Shown here in pieces: positions 1 to 13,395 of a stretch of DNA of 64,000 nucleotides. Source of the stretch: Gordonia bronchialis DSM 43247 (GTDB lineage: Bacteria > Actinomycetota > Actinomycetes > Mycobacteriales > Mycobacteriaceae); assembly GCF_000024785.1 (NCBI RefSeq), contig NC_013441.1, forward strand, positions 3,038,001 to 3,102,000. Reading direction: 5' to 3'. Under the pieces are notes generated by a model. That model worked only from the letters and a program-made list of their open reading frames with translations, was not told where the DNA came from and did no database searches. The translations under genes were made by a program, and so were the position numbers. The stretch's first letter is position 1. The number at the start of each line of letters is the position of its first letter.

Positions 1-1632
1 GACTCCCACGGTGCGACGACGGTCGTCGTCGGCGGGAAGATCCCAGGTGTCGAAGACATTCGCCGGCATGAACGGGTACGGCAACACCTCGACGTAGCCG
101 TTCAATGCGAGGCTGCGGCCCAGGCTCCGACGACGCCGCTGCCCGGCGGTGAGACCGGTCCCGGCCGGTGCATGCGGCACCACCGCCGGAATGCGCTCGA
201 GCCCTTCGAGACGGAGCACCTCCTCCACCAGATCGGCGCGTTGCCGCAGGTCGGGACGCCATGTCGGGGGCGACACCAGCAGCGGGTCGGTCCCGGTCAC
301 CACACAGCCGACCTCGGTGAGCCGGGCCGCGGTGGTCCCGGGCGGGTAACTGATGCCCGCGGTCCGGTCCGGTTCGTCGGCGGCGATGGTGATGTCGGGG
401 ATGGCGGGCACCGTGACCTGCGCCTCCGACAGCGGGGAGGCGATCTGACCGCCGGCGATCTCGACGATCAGTGCTGCGGCACGGTCGGAGGCGGCTGCGG
501 TGATCGCCGGATCCACGCTGCGCTCGAATCGCTTGCTCGCCTCGGAGGTCAGCTTGTGTCGTTTGCCGGTCCGGAAGACACGCACCGGATCGAAGGTCGC
601 CGCCTCGAGCAGGACCCGGGTGGTCTCGTCGCCGACCTCGGTGGCCGCGCCACCCATCACACCGGCCAGCGCGATCGGGCCGGTCTCGTCGGCGATGACG
701 ACGTCTTCGGGGTCAAGGACCCGATCGGTTCCGTCGAGGGTCGTCAACTTTTCCCCGGCCCGGGCGGGCCGCACGGTCACCGTGCCGGACACGCGGTCGG
801 CGTCGAAGGCGTGCAGGGGCTGGCCGAGTTCGAGCATCACGTAGTTCGTCACGTCGACGATGGCCGAGATCGGTCGGACGCCGGCGACCAACAGTCGTTT
901 CTGCATCCACCACGGTGAGACCGCGGTCGCGTCGACGCCGGTGATGAGTCGTGCGGTGTACCGGGTGGCCTGTGACTCGTCGTCGATGGCCACCGGCCAG
1001 GGCTCGCCCTCGGCGGTGGCCAGCGCCTCCTCGGCTTGTGCCGGGTCGACGAACGGCACGCCGAAGCTGCCGGCGAGTTCTCGCCCGAGTCCGCGGACGG
1101 AGAAGGCGTAGCCCCGGTCGGGGGTGACGTTGACATCGATGGCGGTGTCGTCGAGGCCGAGGACCTCGCGCGCGTCTGCTCCCGGCTCTGCGGTTGCGGG
1201 TGCGAGGACCAGGATGCCGCTGTGATCGGTGCCGATGCCGAGTTCGGACACCGAACAGATCATGCCGTCGGAGATGCGACCGTAGGTCTTGCGGGACGCG
1301 ATCTCGAACGGGCCCGGCAGCACCGTGCCCGGCAGAGCCGCGACGATCAGGTCACCTTCGGCGAAGTTGCGTGCGCCACAGACGATTCCGCGCGGTTCCG
1401 CCTCCCCCACCTCGACGGTGCAGAACCGAATCGGCTTCTTGAACTCGGGGAGTTCCTCGATGGACGCCACCCGGCCGATGACGAGCGGGCCGGTGATCTG
1501 CGGGAACGGCTCGATGTCCTCGATCTCGAAGCCGACGCGGACGAACCCCTCGTCGACCTCGGCCGCCGTCGCCGACCAGGCCGGGTCACCCTGGCGTAGG
1601 ACCTCGGTGTACCAGGACTGTGGTGCGCGCAC
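1..1632 (-). CDS. pheT: Phenylalanine-tRNA ligase beta subunit (3' end outside window)
   Basis: Encodes the large beta subunit of the alpha2-beta2 phenylalanyl-tRNA synthetase, which attaches phenylalanine to tRNA-Phe in the cytoplasm; the beta chain carries the tRNA-binding and editing domains. The visible 544 codons begin at a GTG (MRAPQSWYTEVLRQ) and run off the left edge without a stop, so about two thirds of a usual 800-840 residue protein is present. An EMAP/OB-fold tRNA-binding domain lies near residues 40-150 (VIGRVASIEELPEFKKPIRF), followed by the B3/B4 editing domain (TNYVMLELGQPLHAFD) and the B5 domain. It sits 51 bp downstream of pheS on the same strand, the standard pheST operon. 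Confidence 0.95.
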   Translation of the reverse strand, partial: MRAPQSWYTEVLRQGDPAWSATAAEVDEGFVRVGFEIEDIEPFPQITGPLVIGRVASIEELPEFKKPIRFCTVEVGEAEPRGIVCGARNFAEGDLIVAALPGTVLPGPFEIASRKTYGRISDGMICSVSELGIGTDHSGILVLAPATAEPGADAREVLGLDDTAIDVNVTPDRGYAFSVRGLGRELAGSFGVPFVDPAQAEEALATAEGEPWPVAIDDESQATRYTARLITGVDATAVSPWWMQKRLLVAGVRPISAIVDVTNYVMLELGQPLHAFDADRVSGTVTVRPARAGEKLTTLDGTDRVLDPEDVVIADETGPIALAGVMGGAATEVGDETTRVLLEAATFDPVRVFRTGKRHKLTSEASKRFERSVDPAITAAASDRAAALIVEIAGGQIASPLSEAQVTVPAIPDITIAADEPDRTAGISYPPGTTAARLTEVGCVVTGTDPLLVSPPTWRPDLRQRADLVEEVLRLEGLERIPAVVPHAPAGTGLTAGQRRRRSLGRSLALNGYVEVLPYPFMPANVFDTWDLPADDDRRRTVGV

Positions 1633-1683
1633 TGTGAATCGTTTCCTTCTGGTCTCTCGCGGATCGTCGGTTGCGCGGTCGGG

Positions 1684-2754
<1,071 letters not shown>

Positions 2755-2818
2755 CTACGCGTACAGGACGGTCACCTGCTGCGATGACCCCAATCGAGAG
2801 TAGTCGACCGCCTTGGAC

Positions 2819-2896
2819 CCGTTGACCGTGCGTCCGAAAGCGTTGACCGTGCACGTCGCGCTACCCGGTCAACGGATCTGAGCGCACGGTCAACGG
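2819..2896. repeat. Inverted/direct repeat cluster between tex and pheS
   Basis: A perfect 14-bp inverted repeat, CCGTTGACCGTGCG at 2819-2832 and its complement at 2883-2896, encloses two more copies of the same core: a direct copy (CGTTGACCGTGC, 2841-2852) and a partial inverted copy (GGTCAACGGAT, 2867-2877). The array lies just upstream of pheS and could fold into a long hairpin in the tex-pheS transcript. There is no U run, so an intrinsic terminator is not evident; a REP-like element or attenuating structure is possible. Confidence 0.75.
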
Positions 2897-2925
2897 ATTC
2901 CGTGCACGATCGACGACGGGTCGGG

Positions 2926-5484
2926 TCAGCGGCCGTAGCCGGCACGCTTGAGTGCATCTGCCATCGCACCGCCGGGCGCGGGGCGGTTCTCACCGCGACG
3001 GCGATCACCGTTCTTGCCGCCGGCGCCCTTTTTACCCGTGGCGTTCTTACCTGAGGTGTTGTGGCCCGACGCCTTGTTGCCCGACTTGCTGGTGGCGCCG
3101 TCGGTGCGCGGGGCGCCGCCCCGGCCATCGGTGCGACGCCGGTCGTCGGTGCGCGGACCGCCGCCGCGCTCCTCACGCCGACCGGACCGACCGCCCGTCG
3201 AGGGTGCCCCGGGCTCGTCGTCGAGGCGCAACGAGAGGCCGATCCGCTTGCGCTCGACGTCGACCTCCATCACCTTCACGGTCACGATGTCGCCGGACTT
3301 GACCACCTCACGCGGGTCCGAGACGAACCGGTTGGCCATCGCCGACACGTGCACGAGTCCGTCCTGGTGGACGCCGACGTCGACGAAGGCGCCGAAGGCG
3401 GCGACATTGGTGACCTGTCCCTCGAGGATCATCCCGGGCCGCAGGTCGGACACCTTCTCGATGCCGGCGGCGAAGGTGGCCGTCTTGAATTCCGGCCGCG
3501 GGTCGCGCCCCGGTTTGTCGAGTTCGGCAATGATGTCGATCACCGTGGGCCGGCCGACAGTGTCATCGACGAAGTCGTCGGGCCGCAGTCGCTTGAGTGT
3601 CGCGGAATCACCGATCAGGGTCCGCACGTCGGTGCCCACCTTCTCGACGATGCGCGCGATCACCGGATAGGACTCCGGATGCACACTCGAGGCGTCGAGG
3701 GGATCGTCGCCGTCGGGGATGCGCAGGAAGCCCGCGCACTGCTCGAAAGCCTTGGGGCCCAACCGCGGAACGTTCGTTAGATCCTTGCGGCGACGGAACG
3801 CACCGTGTGCGTCCCGATGGGCCACCAGGGATTCGGCGAGACCTGCGGTGATGCCGGAGACCCGCGAGAGCAGCGGCACGGATGCGGTGTTCACATCCAC
3901 GCCCACCGCGTTGACGGCATCTTCGACGACCGCGCCGAGCGACCGGGCCAGCAGGGTCTCGGAGATGTCGTGCTGATACTGGCCGACGCCGATCGACTTC
4001 GGGTCGATCTTGACCAGTTCGGCGAGCGGATCCTGCAGACGCCGCGCGATCGACACCGCGCCGCGCAGCGAAACATCGAGATCGGGAAGTTCCTTGGACG
4101 CATATGCCGACGCCGAGTACACCGACGCGCCGGCTTCGGACACCACGACACTGACCGGCGGTGTGGCGCCCGACGCCTTGATCGCCGACACGAGTTCGTC
4201 GGCGAGGGCGTCGGTCTCGCGGGACGCGGTCCCGTTGCCGATCGCGATGAGTTCCACGTTGTGCCGGGCGACGAGCGCGCCGAGGACCGCGAGCGCGCCG
4301 GATCGGTCCCGTCGCGGCTCGTGCGGGTAGATCGTCGCGGTCTCCACCACCTTGCCGGTCGCATTCACCACAGCCACCTTCACCCCGGTCCGCAGGCCCG
4401 GATCGAGGCCCATCGTGGTGCGCGCACCGGCCGGTGCGGCGAGCAGCAGATCGCGCAGGTTGGCTGCGAAAACGCCCACCGCGTCGGCTTCCGCCGACTG
4501 CCGAAGCCGCATCCGGATGTCCAGCGAGAGCCCGACGAAGAGTTTGGTCCGCCACGCCCAGCGCACGGTGTCGAGCAGCCAGCGGTCGGCCGCGCGGCCC
4601 TGATCGGCGATCCCGAACCGCGCTGCGATGCGCTGTTCGTACACGGTCGGTCCGACGGGCCTCCCCGCCGCATCGGTGTCGGCGTCCGGGTCGGCGTCGA
4701 GCGTCACCGAGAGCACGTCCTCACGCTCGCCACGCAACACCGCGAGGACCCGGTGCGACGGCAGCGAGGTGAAGGGTTCGGCGAAGTCGAAGTAGTCGGC
4801 GAACTTGGCGCCCGCGGTGTGTTTGCCCTCACGAACGGCGGTACGCAGCACGCCACGTTCCCACATCGACTCCCGCAACTCCCCGACGAGATCGGCGTCC
4901 TCGGCGATCGTCTCGACGATGATCGCGCGCGCACCTTCGAGTTGCTCCGGCGTGTACGCGGCCGGGTCGGTGGTCGCGTCGGCCAGCAACGCATCGGCCA
5001 CCGGCTGGTGGCCCGCCTCCCGGGCGATCTGCGCCTTGGTCCGGCGTTTGGGTTTGAACGGCAGGTAGATGTCCTCGAGGCGCGCCTTGGTGTCGGCCGC
5101 GACGATCCGGGCATCGAGTTCGGGATCGAGTTTGCCTTGCGCGGCAATGGATTCACGGACCGATGCTCGACGCTGTTCGAGTTCCCGCAGATACTCGAGA
5201 CGCTCGTCGAGGGTGCGCAGCGCGACGTCGTCGAGGCCGCCGGTCGCTTCCTTGCGGTAGCGGGCGACGAACGGGACGGTCGCCCCGCCGTCGAGGAGGC
5301 CCACCGCCGCACGCACCTGACCGACGCCGACGCCGAGTTCGGTGGCGATGGTCGAGGAGATGCGCGCGTTCACCTCGTCGGGCGAGGGCTGGGTCACGAC
5401 GGTCGACGCGCCGCCGGTTTCGACGGCGGTCGACGATGCCGATTCCGGTGCGGATTCTGCGGAGTGGGAGCGAGGATCAGACAC
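2926..5484 (-). CDS. tex: Tex family S1 RNA-binding transcription accessory protein
   Basis: Homologue of Tex/YhgF, a cytoplasmic nucleic-acid-binding protein linked to transcription and stress tolerance. The order of elements is classical: N-terminal helical region (GLDDVALRTLDERLEYLREL), a YqgF/RuvX-like RNase H fold (TTMGLDPGLRTGVKVAVV), helix-hairpin-helix segments (VPLLSRVSGITAGLAESLV) and a C-terminal S1 domain (GQVTNVAAFGAFVDVGVHQD). After the S1 domain comes a basic, Arg/Gly/Lys-rich low-complexity tail of about 90 residues, probably disordered and able to add RNA contacts. I placed the start at GTG 5484 (852 aa) with AGGG 9 nt upstream; a GTG at 5532 would add 16 residues that do not look conserved. 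Confidence 0.92.
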   Translation of the reverse strand: MSDPRSHSAESAPESASSTAVETGGASTVVTQPSPDEVNARISSTIATELGVGVGQVRAAVGLLDGGATVPFVARYRKEATGGLDDVALRTLDERLEYLRELEQRRASVRESIAAQGKLDPELDARIVAADTKARLEDIYLPFKPKRRTKAQIAREAGHQPVADALLADATTDPAAYTPEQLEGARAIIVETIAEDADLVGELRESMWERGVLRTAVREGKHTAGAKFADYFDFAEPFTSLPSHRVLAVLRGEREDVLSVTLDADPDADTDAAGRPVGPTVYEQRIAARFGIADQGRAADRWLLDTVRWAWRTKLFVGLSLDIRMRLRQSAEADAVGVFAANLRDLLLAAPAGARTTMGLDPGLRTGVKVAVVNATGKVVETATIYPHEPRRDRSGALAVLGALVARHNVELIAIGNGTASRETDALADELVSAIKASGATPPVSVVVSEAGASVYSASAYASKELPDLDVSLRGAVSIARRLQDPLAELVKIDPKSIGVGQYQHDISETLLARSLGAVVEDAVNAVGVDVNTASVPLLSRVSGITAGLAESLVAHRDAHGAFRRRKDLTNVPRLGPKAFEQCAGFLRIPDGDDPLDASSVHPESYPVIARIVEKVGTDVRTLIGDSATLKRLRPDDFVDDTVGRPTVIDIIAELDKPGRDPRPEFKTATFAAGIEKVSDLRPGMILEGQVTNVAAFGAFVDVGVHQDGLVHVSAMANRFVSDPREVVKSGDIVTVKVMEVDVERKRIGLSLRLDDEPGAPSTGGRSGRREERGGGPRTDDRRRTDGRGGAPRTDGATSKSGNKASGHNTSGKNATGKKGAGGKNGDRRRGENRPAPGGAMADALKRAGYGR

Positions 5485-5574
5485 GAGACGCGACCCTACC
5501 GGGTCGGTCCGACGGTGCGTCCACACAGACACACCTCATGCACAGCGCCGACCACTACGGACCGCTGCGGACAG

Positions 5575-6384
5575 TCAGTCCCGGGTTTGCCGGCGTGCAC
5601 TCGCGTACAGACAGATCGCGGCGGTCGCCGCGACATTGAGACTCTCGGCCCGGCCGCGAATGGGAACGGCGACACGATGATCGGCCATCGCCTGCACATC
5701 CACAGGCAGACCGTGCGCCTCGTTGCCGAACAGCCAAGCGGTCGGCCGTGTCAACAGCCCATCCGCGTCGTCGCTGATGTCGTCGAGGATCAGCTCGCCG
5801 TCGGCGGCCGTGGCCAGCACGCAGACGCCGGCGGCCGCAATTGCCGAGAGCGCGTCGGAAACCGATCGTTCGCGCACGATCGGGAGATGGAAAATACTGC
5901 CCGCGCTGGACCGGACACATTTCCCGTTGTGCGGGTCCACGGCGTCGCCGAGCAGGACGACGGCATCGGCGCCCATCGCGTCGGCACATCGGATCAGTGT
6001 TCCGGCGTTGCCGGGCTCGCGTGGCTCGACGCCGACGGCGAGTAGGCGGGGTGCGGCGGCCAGAACCCGGTCGAGCGAGTCGTCGAGCAGCCCGCAGACG
6101 GCGAAGATGCCGGTCGGCGTCGATGTCTCGGCCAGTTTCACCGCGGCCTGCGGCCGAATCGCCACCACGTCGACGCCCGCGTCGCGCGCCTCGGCGATGA
6201 GCGATGCATGGCGGTCCTGATCGTCGTCGGGTACCAGCATGATCTGCGCGTGCCCCGATCGGAGGGCGGCCTGCACCGCGTTGACACCCTCGACGAGGAA
6301 GCGACCCTGCTCACGTCGAGCTGCGGCACGATGCAGCTTGGCATACGACACGACCCGCGAGGAACGCTCGGACAAGACCTCCAT
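5575..6384 (-). CDS. tsnR: TrmH/SpoU-family RNA 2'-O-methyltransferase
   Basis: Probable SAM-dependent 2'-O-methyltransferase acting on rRNA or tRNA. An N-terminal L7Ae-like substrate-binding domain (EQGRFLVEGVNAVQAAL) precedes a SPOUT knot with all three motifs: motif 1 (EPREPGNAGTLIRCADAMGA), motif 2 (LFGNEAHGLP) and motif 3 (IRGRAESLNVAATAAICLY). The ATG at 6384 has AGGA 8 nt upstream; a GTG directly before it is an alternative. It lies 49 bp downstream of rplT in the same orientation, as tsnR does in M. tuberculosis, so it is probably expressed with the ribosomal protein operon. The exact RNA target cannot be read from the sequence. Confidence 0.9.
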   Translation of the reverse strand: MEVLSERSSRVVSYAKLHRAAARREQGRFLVEGVNAVQAALRSGHAQIMLVPDDDQDRHASLIAEARDAGVDVVAIRPQAAVKLAETSTPTGIFAVCGLLDDSLDRVLAAAPRLLAVGVEPREPGNAGTLIRCADAMGADAVVLLGDAVDPHNGKCVRSSAGSIFHLPIVRERSVSDALSAIAAAGVCVLATAADGELILDDISDDADGLLTRPTAWLFGNEAHGLPVDVQAMADHRVAVPIRGRAESLNVAATAAICLYASARRQTRD

Positions 6385-6433
6385 CACAGAAGTCCTGCCG
6401 CGCGTCCGCTCGCGGGTCGGCGGGTGTGCTCGA

Positions 6434-6814
6434 TCAAGCAGCCGGTGCGTTGACGTCGGTCGGCAGCGCCTTGCGCGCGACCTCGACCAGACCGGTGAAG
6501 GCCTCCGGGTCGGTCACGGCGATGTCGGCGAGGACCTTACGGTCCACCTCGACACCCGCGGCCTTGAGGCCCTGGATGAAGCGGTTGTACGTGATGTCGT
6601 TGGCACGGGCCGCGGCGTTGATGCGCGCGATCCACAGCTTGCGGAACTCGCCCTTGCGGGCGCGGCGGTCCCGGTAGGCGTAGGTCATCGAGTGGAGCTG
6701 CTGCTCCTTGGCCTTGCGGTACAGCCGCGAACGCTGTCCGCGGTAGCCCTTGGATGCCTCCAGCGTCGAACGACGCTTCTTCTGGGCGTTGACAGCCCTT
6801 TTCACGCGTGCCAT
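6434..6814 (-). CDS. rplT: 50S ribosomal protein L20
   Basis: L20 (126 aa) binds 23S rRNA early in assembly of the large subunit. The N-terminus is the standard [20 protein letters not shown] and the basic [20 protein letters not shown] segment is intact; the C-terminal globular part ([20 protein letters not shown]) is also complete. Third gene of the infC-rpmI-rplT operon, 66 bp after rpmI. In several bacteria L20 represses this operon; nothing in this window proves that here. Confidence 0.98.
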   Translation of the reverse strand: MARVKRAVNAQKKRRSTLEASKGYRGQRSRLYRKAKEQQLHSMTYAYRDRRARKGEFRKLWIARINAAARANDITYNRFIQGLKAAGVEVDRKVLADIAVTDPEAFTGLVEVARKALPTDVNAPAA

Positions 6815-6880
6815 GTGTCAGTCCTTCAGTCGTCGGTGTGCCCCGGTGCGCTCATCGGCGTACGCACCACGGGCTGGTGA

Positions 6881-7075
6881 TCAGCGGTTGAGCAGTCGCT
6901 TGATGCGCGGGGCGTCGTTCTCGCTCACGACGGTGGTGCCGTCGAGACGACGGGTGCGGCGCGACGACTTGTGCTCCAGCAGGTGGCGACGGTTGGCCTT
7001 CTGGCGCACGATCTTGCCGCTGCCGGTGACCTTGAACCGCTTGGCGGTTCCCTTGTGGGTCTTGCTCTTGGGCAT
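6881..7075 (-). CDS. rpmI: 50S ribosomal protein L35
   Basis: Small basic L35 (64 aa) of the large ribosomal subunit. It begins [20 protein letters not shown], as is usual for the family, and keeps the basic core [19 protein letters not shown]. The ATG is preceded by a GAA-AGGA-type site within AATGAAGGAAAGAC. It lies between infC (133 bp upstream) and rplT in the conserved order infC-rpmI-rplT. Confidence 0.98.
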   Translation of the reverse strand: MPKSKTHKGTAKRFKVTGSGKIVRQKANRRHLLEHKSSRRTRRLDGTTVVSENDAPRIKRLLNR

Positions 7076-7208
7076 GTCTTTCCTTCATTCGGGCGAATCT
7101 CAGCACCGGGCCGGTCGGGGGTCCGGTGCTGGGCTTCGCGTGTCGGTCGGCCGGTGGTCCACGACGAGTGGTCGTGGCGATCCGGCCGGAGGCTGGTCGG
7201 CTCGGGCG

Positions 7209-7793
<585 letters not shown>

Positions 7794-7796
<3 letters not shown>

Positions 7797-7807
7797 GGGG
7801 CCTCCTT
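7794..7807 (-). promoter_or_regulatory. Strong ribosome-binding site before the ATC start of infC
   Basis: On the minus strand AAGGAGG (7801-7807) is followed by CCCC and then ATC. A near-perfect anti-Shine-Dalgarno match directly before a rare start codon decides the infC start and fits IF-3 discrimination against AUC/AUU as an autoregulatory switch. Confidence 0.88.
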
Positions 7808-7875
7808 GATCAGGTTTCTTGTGAAGGCCGCCGCGATAGTGTTCGGGTGCAGATGGAACACCACTCTCAGCACAA

Positions 7876-7910
7876 GAGCCCCGCGGTGATCAGATCAATG
7901 CGCAGGGCTC
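7876..7910 (-). promoter_or_regulatory. Stem-loop in the infC 5' leader
   Basis: GAGCCCTGCG and CGCGGGGCTC (7901-7910 and 7876-7885 read on the minus strand) can pair over 10 bp with one G-U pair and a 15-nt loop, about 80 nt before the infC start. No U run follows, so it is not an obvious terminator. It may be part of a regulatory leader for infC-rpmI-rplT; that role is inferred from position only. The rest of 7797-8103 holds the divergent promoters of infC and the next gene. Confidence 0.5.
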
Positions 7911-8103
7911 CGTTACCGACCGATTCGTCGACTGACGTCGACCACCGACTACGCAGCAGGTAGCGCCCGTGGCGATACGCTGCGACCGTCGGCGTGAACC
8001 GGACCGTACAACTGCGACAAGTCGCGTCGTGACGGTGGGAGCGGAACTCCACTTGCGACCCCGGGCAGAACCGGGGCGGTCGTGCTATGGGAGTCTATCA
8101 GCC

Positions 8104-8541
8104 ATGACCGAGAACTCCTATTCGTCGTCGGACAAGCCCGCTGGTGAGGGTCCTGCCGATGACGCAGGTGGGGATCTCGGCGCTGACGGATCGACGATCC
8201 CGGCAGCCGACGGGGACAACGTTCGCGAGCTCGCGACCATTCCCGCCATCGAGGTCATCACCCGCGCCGCGATCATGCTGATGAGCGCCGCTGCGGAAAA
8301 GGTGGGACCGGAGGCCGGTGGCGACGCCCAGTTCCAGGACATGCCGGAGGCGCGGTCATTGATCAACGCACTCGCCGGCCTGGTAAAGGCAGCCGAAGGC
8401 GATCTCGGGCTGCATCGCAAACCGATCGTCGACGGCCTCAAGGCACTGCAACTCGCCTTCCGCGACGCGAGCGCCTACCCGGACGAACCCGGCGAGGGCC
8501 CCGGTGAGAAGTACACCGGCCCCGTGCGCGACCGCCGCTGA
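8104..8541 (+). CDS. DUF1844 domain protein
   Basis: A 145-residue soluble protein. The first 45 residues are acidic and low in complexity, then a helical DUF1844 domain follows: ITRAAIMLMSAAAEKVG and ARSLINALAGLVKAAEGDL are its hallmark helices, ending in LKALQLAFRDAS. The family is widespread in Actinobacteria and its biochemical role is unknown. The ATG at 8104 fits the end of a leader that diverges from infC. It lies between infC and uvrA, a conserved neighbourhood in mycobacteria and relatives. Confidence 0.8.
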   Translation: MTENSYSSSDKPAGEGPADDAGGDLGADGSTIPAADGDNVRELATIPAIEVITRAAIMLMSAAAEKVGPEAGGDAQFQDMPEARSLINALAGLVKAAEGDLGLHRKPIVDGLKALQLAFRDASAYPDEPGEGPGEKYTGPVRDRR

Positions 8542-8601
8542 GCTGATTCGACGCCCAGCTGAATCGGGTGCAGTCGGCGACGGTGACCGTAGGCTGGACC
8601 C

Positions 8602-8949
8602 ATGAGCACAGACGATCCGAACGGCGTCGGGCCCACGGAGGAGCCCGCGGTCATCGAGGGCACCCTCGTCGACGGTGAGCCGGTGCCCGGCCAGGCCACC
8701 TCGACCACTCCGGCCGGAACCGGCGGCGGATATCTGCCACCGATCCCCGATCCGAACTACACCGACGCCGGTGTCCCGACCTTCGACTTCGTGCGGGACA
8801 AGATCGAGAACCGAATCAGCACCGCGATCGGTTCACAGGAACTCGCCGAGGAATCCCACGAAGGCCAACAGGTCGACGAGATGATGCGCAAGCGCGACGA
8901 GGCGGCCAAGAAGCGACTCGAGGAGATCCGCAAGTCGATGGGTTCCTGA
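8602..8949 (+). CDS. Conserved hypothetical protein, charged C-terminal helix
   Basis: A 115-residue protein of unknown function. The N-terminal half is Pro/Gly/Thr-rich and probably disordered (AGTGGGYLPPIPDPNYTDAG). The second half is predicted helical and strongly charged (FVRDKIENRISTAIGSQELA; MRKRDEAAKKRLEEIRKSMG), perhaps a coiled coil. There is no signal peptide or membrane segment. It follows the DUF1844 gene by 60 bp on the same strand and converges on uvrA. I do not recognise a family; codon use matches its neighbours, so it is likely real. Confidence 0.65.
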   Translation: MSTDDPNGVGPTEEPAVIEGTLVDGEPVPGQATSTTPAGTGGGYLPPIPDPNYTDAGVPTFDFVRDKIENRISTAIGSQELAEESHEGQQVDEMMRKRDEAAKKRLEEIRKSMGS

Positions 8950-8989
8950 GGCCCCGGCACGCGGTGAGTCGGAGGGCTCGTCGTCCACC

Positions 8990-11872
<2,883 letters not shown>

Positions 11873-11984
11873 TGCTGTCCTAACATTCTCTACTCGGGGG
11901 CCGACGCCCCGAGGGCTGGTCGTCGGCGGGCCGTGTCGGCGGCTGTGACCGGCGCATTCGGGTCTAGACGCGGGCCTGCGCAAC

Positions 11985-12007
11985 ACACTATCGACGGGCA
12001 CCGACAC
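11985..12007 (-). promoter_or_regulatory. Putative PafBC (RecA-NDp) damage promoter of uvrA
   Basis: Read on the minus strand: GTGTCGGTG (11999-12007), an 8-nt spacer, then TAGTGT (11985-11990). This matches the LexA-independent mycobacterial damage promoter consensus TTGTCRGTG-N8-TAnnnT with one mismatch at the first base. Transcription would begin near 11978, leaving a 5' UTR of about 105 nt before uvrA. No LexA palindrome is visible here. Confidence 0.75.
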
Positions 12008-12152
12008 ATCCGTGCGCGACCGATGGTCGGGCAGTCGCCTGCCGCCGAGCAAAGTCGGATGCGCCAGGACCGGAGCCGGTATTCCACGATACCCGCGCCC
12101 CGGTCCGCAGCGGCCTCGACGAGTTGCCGATCACATCTGGTCGAGAGACGCC

Positions 12153-13340
12153 TCAGTCGACGTCCGGCGAGGGCAGCAGAACACTGAGCACCACACCGGC
12201 CACAGGCACCACACACAGCACCGTCAGCACCATCGACGGTCCCCACCGGTCGGCGACCGCACCGAGGACGGGCGCGAACAGTCCACCGATGGTCACGGCC
12301 AGTCCGAGCGTGACTCCGGCCGCGGTCCCGGGCCGGGACGGCAGGTAGTCCTGCCCCAGCTTCACCAGCACCCCGAAGGGGAGGTTCACGCAGATACCGG
12401 CGAGCGCCGCACCGGCCAGTCCGATCCACATGTTCGGAATCAGGCGCACGGCGACGATCGTCGGGATGACCGCCAGCGATCCGGCCTGCACCACCCGGAC
12501 CTCACCCCAGCGGTCGGCCAGTCGGCCGCCGAGCAGCGTGCCGAGCACACCGCCGCCCAGGAACAGGGTCAGCACGACGCCGCCGAGGGTGACGCCGGCA
12601 CCGTGATGGCGAATCCAGAACAGTGCGATGAAGGTGTTCATCCCGAAGAAGACCACCGAGCGCACCACCTCGAGGGCTGTCAGCACGGAGAACGCCAACC
12701 AGCGGTCTGGCCCGGTGCGCACCGCGGTGCCGGTGGGCACGCTCACCCTGCGCCGCTGATGACGCTGCAGGATCCCTGCCATCAGCACCGCCGGCGGGAT
12801 GAACATTGCCGTTGCCCCGACGCCGAGAGTGACCAGCGCGGGCGTGACCAGTGCCGGGGCGAGAAAGAACCCGATGCTGCCGCCCGCGGCGAACAGACTC
12901 ATGCCCGTGCTACTGCTGCCGGCATCCCGCCGGGCGTCGCGACCGGCCGCCGGGTGGAATGCGGCGACGCCGAGACCGGAGAGCAACATGACCAGCCACA
13001 CCGCGGCGTAGACGGGCATGAGACCGGACAGTCCGGCTCCTATCCCGGCCACCGCCAACCCCACCGGCGCGAGCCAGAGCATCGGTCGACGGTCGGCGAG
13101 CACTCCGATGAGCGGCTGCGGCAGCGACGAGCCGAGCGTGGCGGCGAGTGCGAGCCCGGAGGCGGCGGTGTAGCTGTATCCGCGTTCGAGGACGAAGAAC
13201 GGGATCGCCGCAGGTACCAGGCCCTGGTAGAAGTCGTCGATCGCATGCGCGATCATCCAGTGCCGCATCCGAATCCACACGCGCGGTGGCGCCTGGTCCG
13301 TCGGCGGACGGGTCATGTCGGTGACGTCGGGTGTCTTCAC
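12153..13340 (-). CDS. MFS transporter, fosmidomycin-resistance-like
   Basis: A 395-residue integral membrane protein with about twelve hydrophobic segments, organised as a major facilitator superfamily exporter. The segment LLSGLGVAAFHPAAGR in the first half is characteristic of the Fsr (fosmidomycin resistance) type, and FGVLVKLGQDYLPSRPGTAA marks the second half. The substrate cannot be deduced. GTG 13340 is the chosen start; an ATG at 13316 would give a protein eight residues shorter. It is transcribed divergently from an AraC-type regulator gene 55 bp away, which is its most likely regulator. Confidence 0.82.
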   Translation of the reverse strand: MKTPDVTDMTRPPTDQAPPRVWIRMRHWMIAHAIDDFYQGLVPAAIPFFVLERGYSYTAASGLALAATLGSSLPQPLIGVLADRRPMLWLAPVGLAVAGIGAGLSGLMPVYAAVWLVMLLSGLGVAAFHPAAGRDARRDAGSSSTGMSLFAAGGSIGFFLAPALVTPALVTLGVGATAMFIPPAVLMAGILQRHQRRRVSVPTGTAVRTGPDRWLAFSVLTALEVVRSVVFFGMNTFIALFWIRHHGAGVTLGGVVLTLFLGGGVLGTLLGGRLADRWGEVRVVQAGSLAVIPTIVAVRLIPNMWIGLAGAALAGICVNLPFGVLVKLGQDYLPSRPGTAAGVTLGLAVTIGGLFAPVLGAVADRWGPSMVLTVLCVVPVAGVVLSVLLPSPDVD

Positions 13341-13395
13341 GATCTTCGACGCTAGGTCCGCCTACCGCGACGCACTTCCGGTATTCTGCCCAAAT

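Noticed and set aside
172..918. Long plus-strand ORF opposite pheT
   Set aside because: It is the antisense shadow of pheT: Arg/Gly/Val-rich, no family signature, no ribosome-binding site.
3805..6045. 746-codon plus-strand ORF across tex and the methylase gene
   Set aside because: Antisense to two well-supported genes; composition is a codon-shadow artefact of high GC.
12012..13355. 447-codon plus-strand ORF opposite the MFS gene
   Set aside because: His/Gln/Arg-rich shadow of the transporter frame without recognisable domains.
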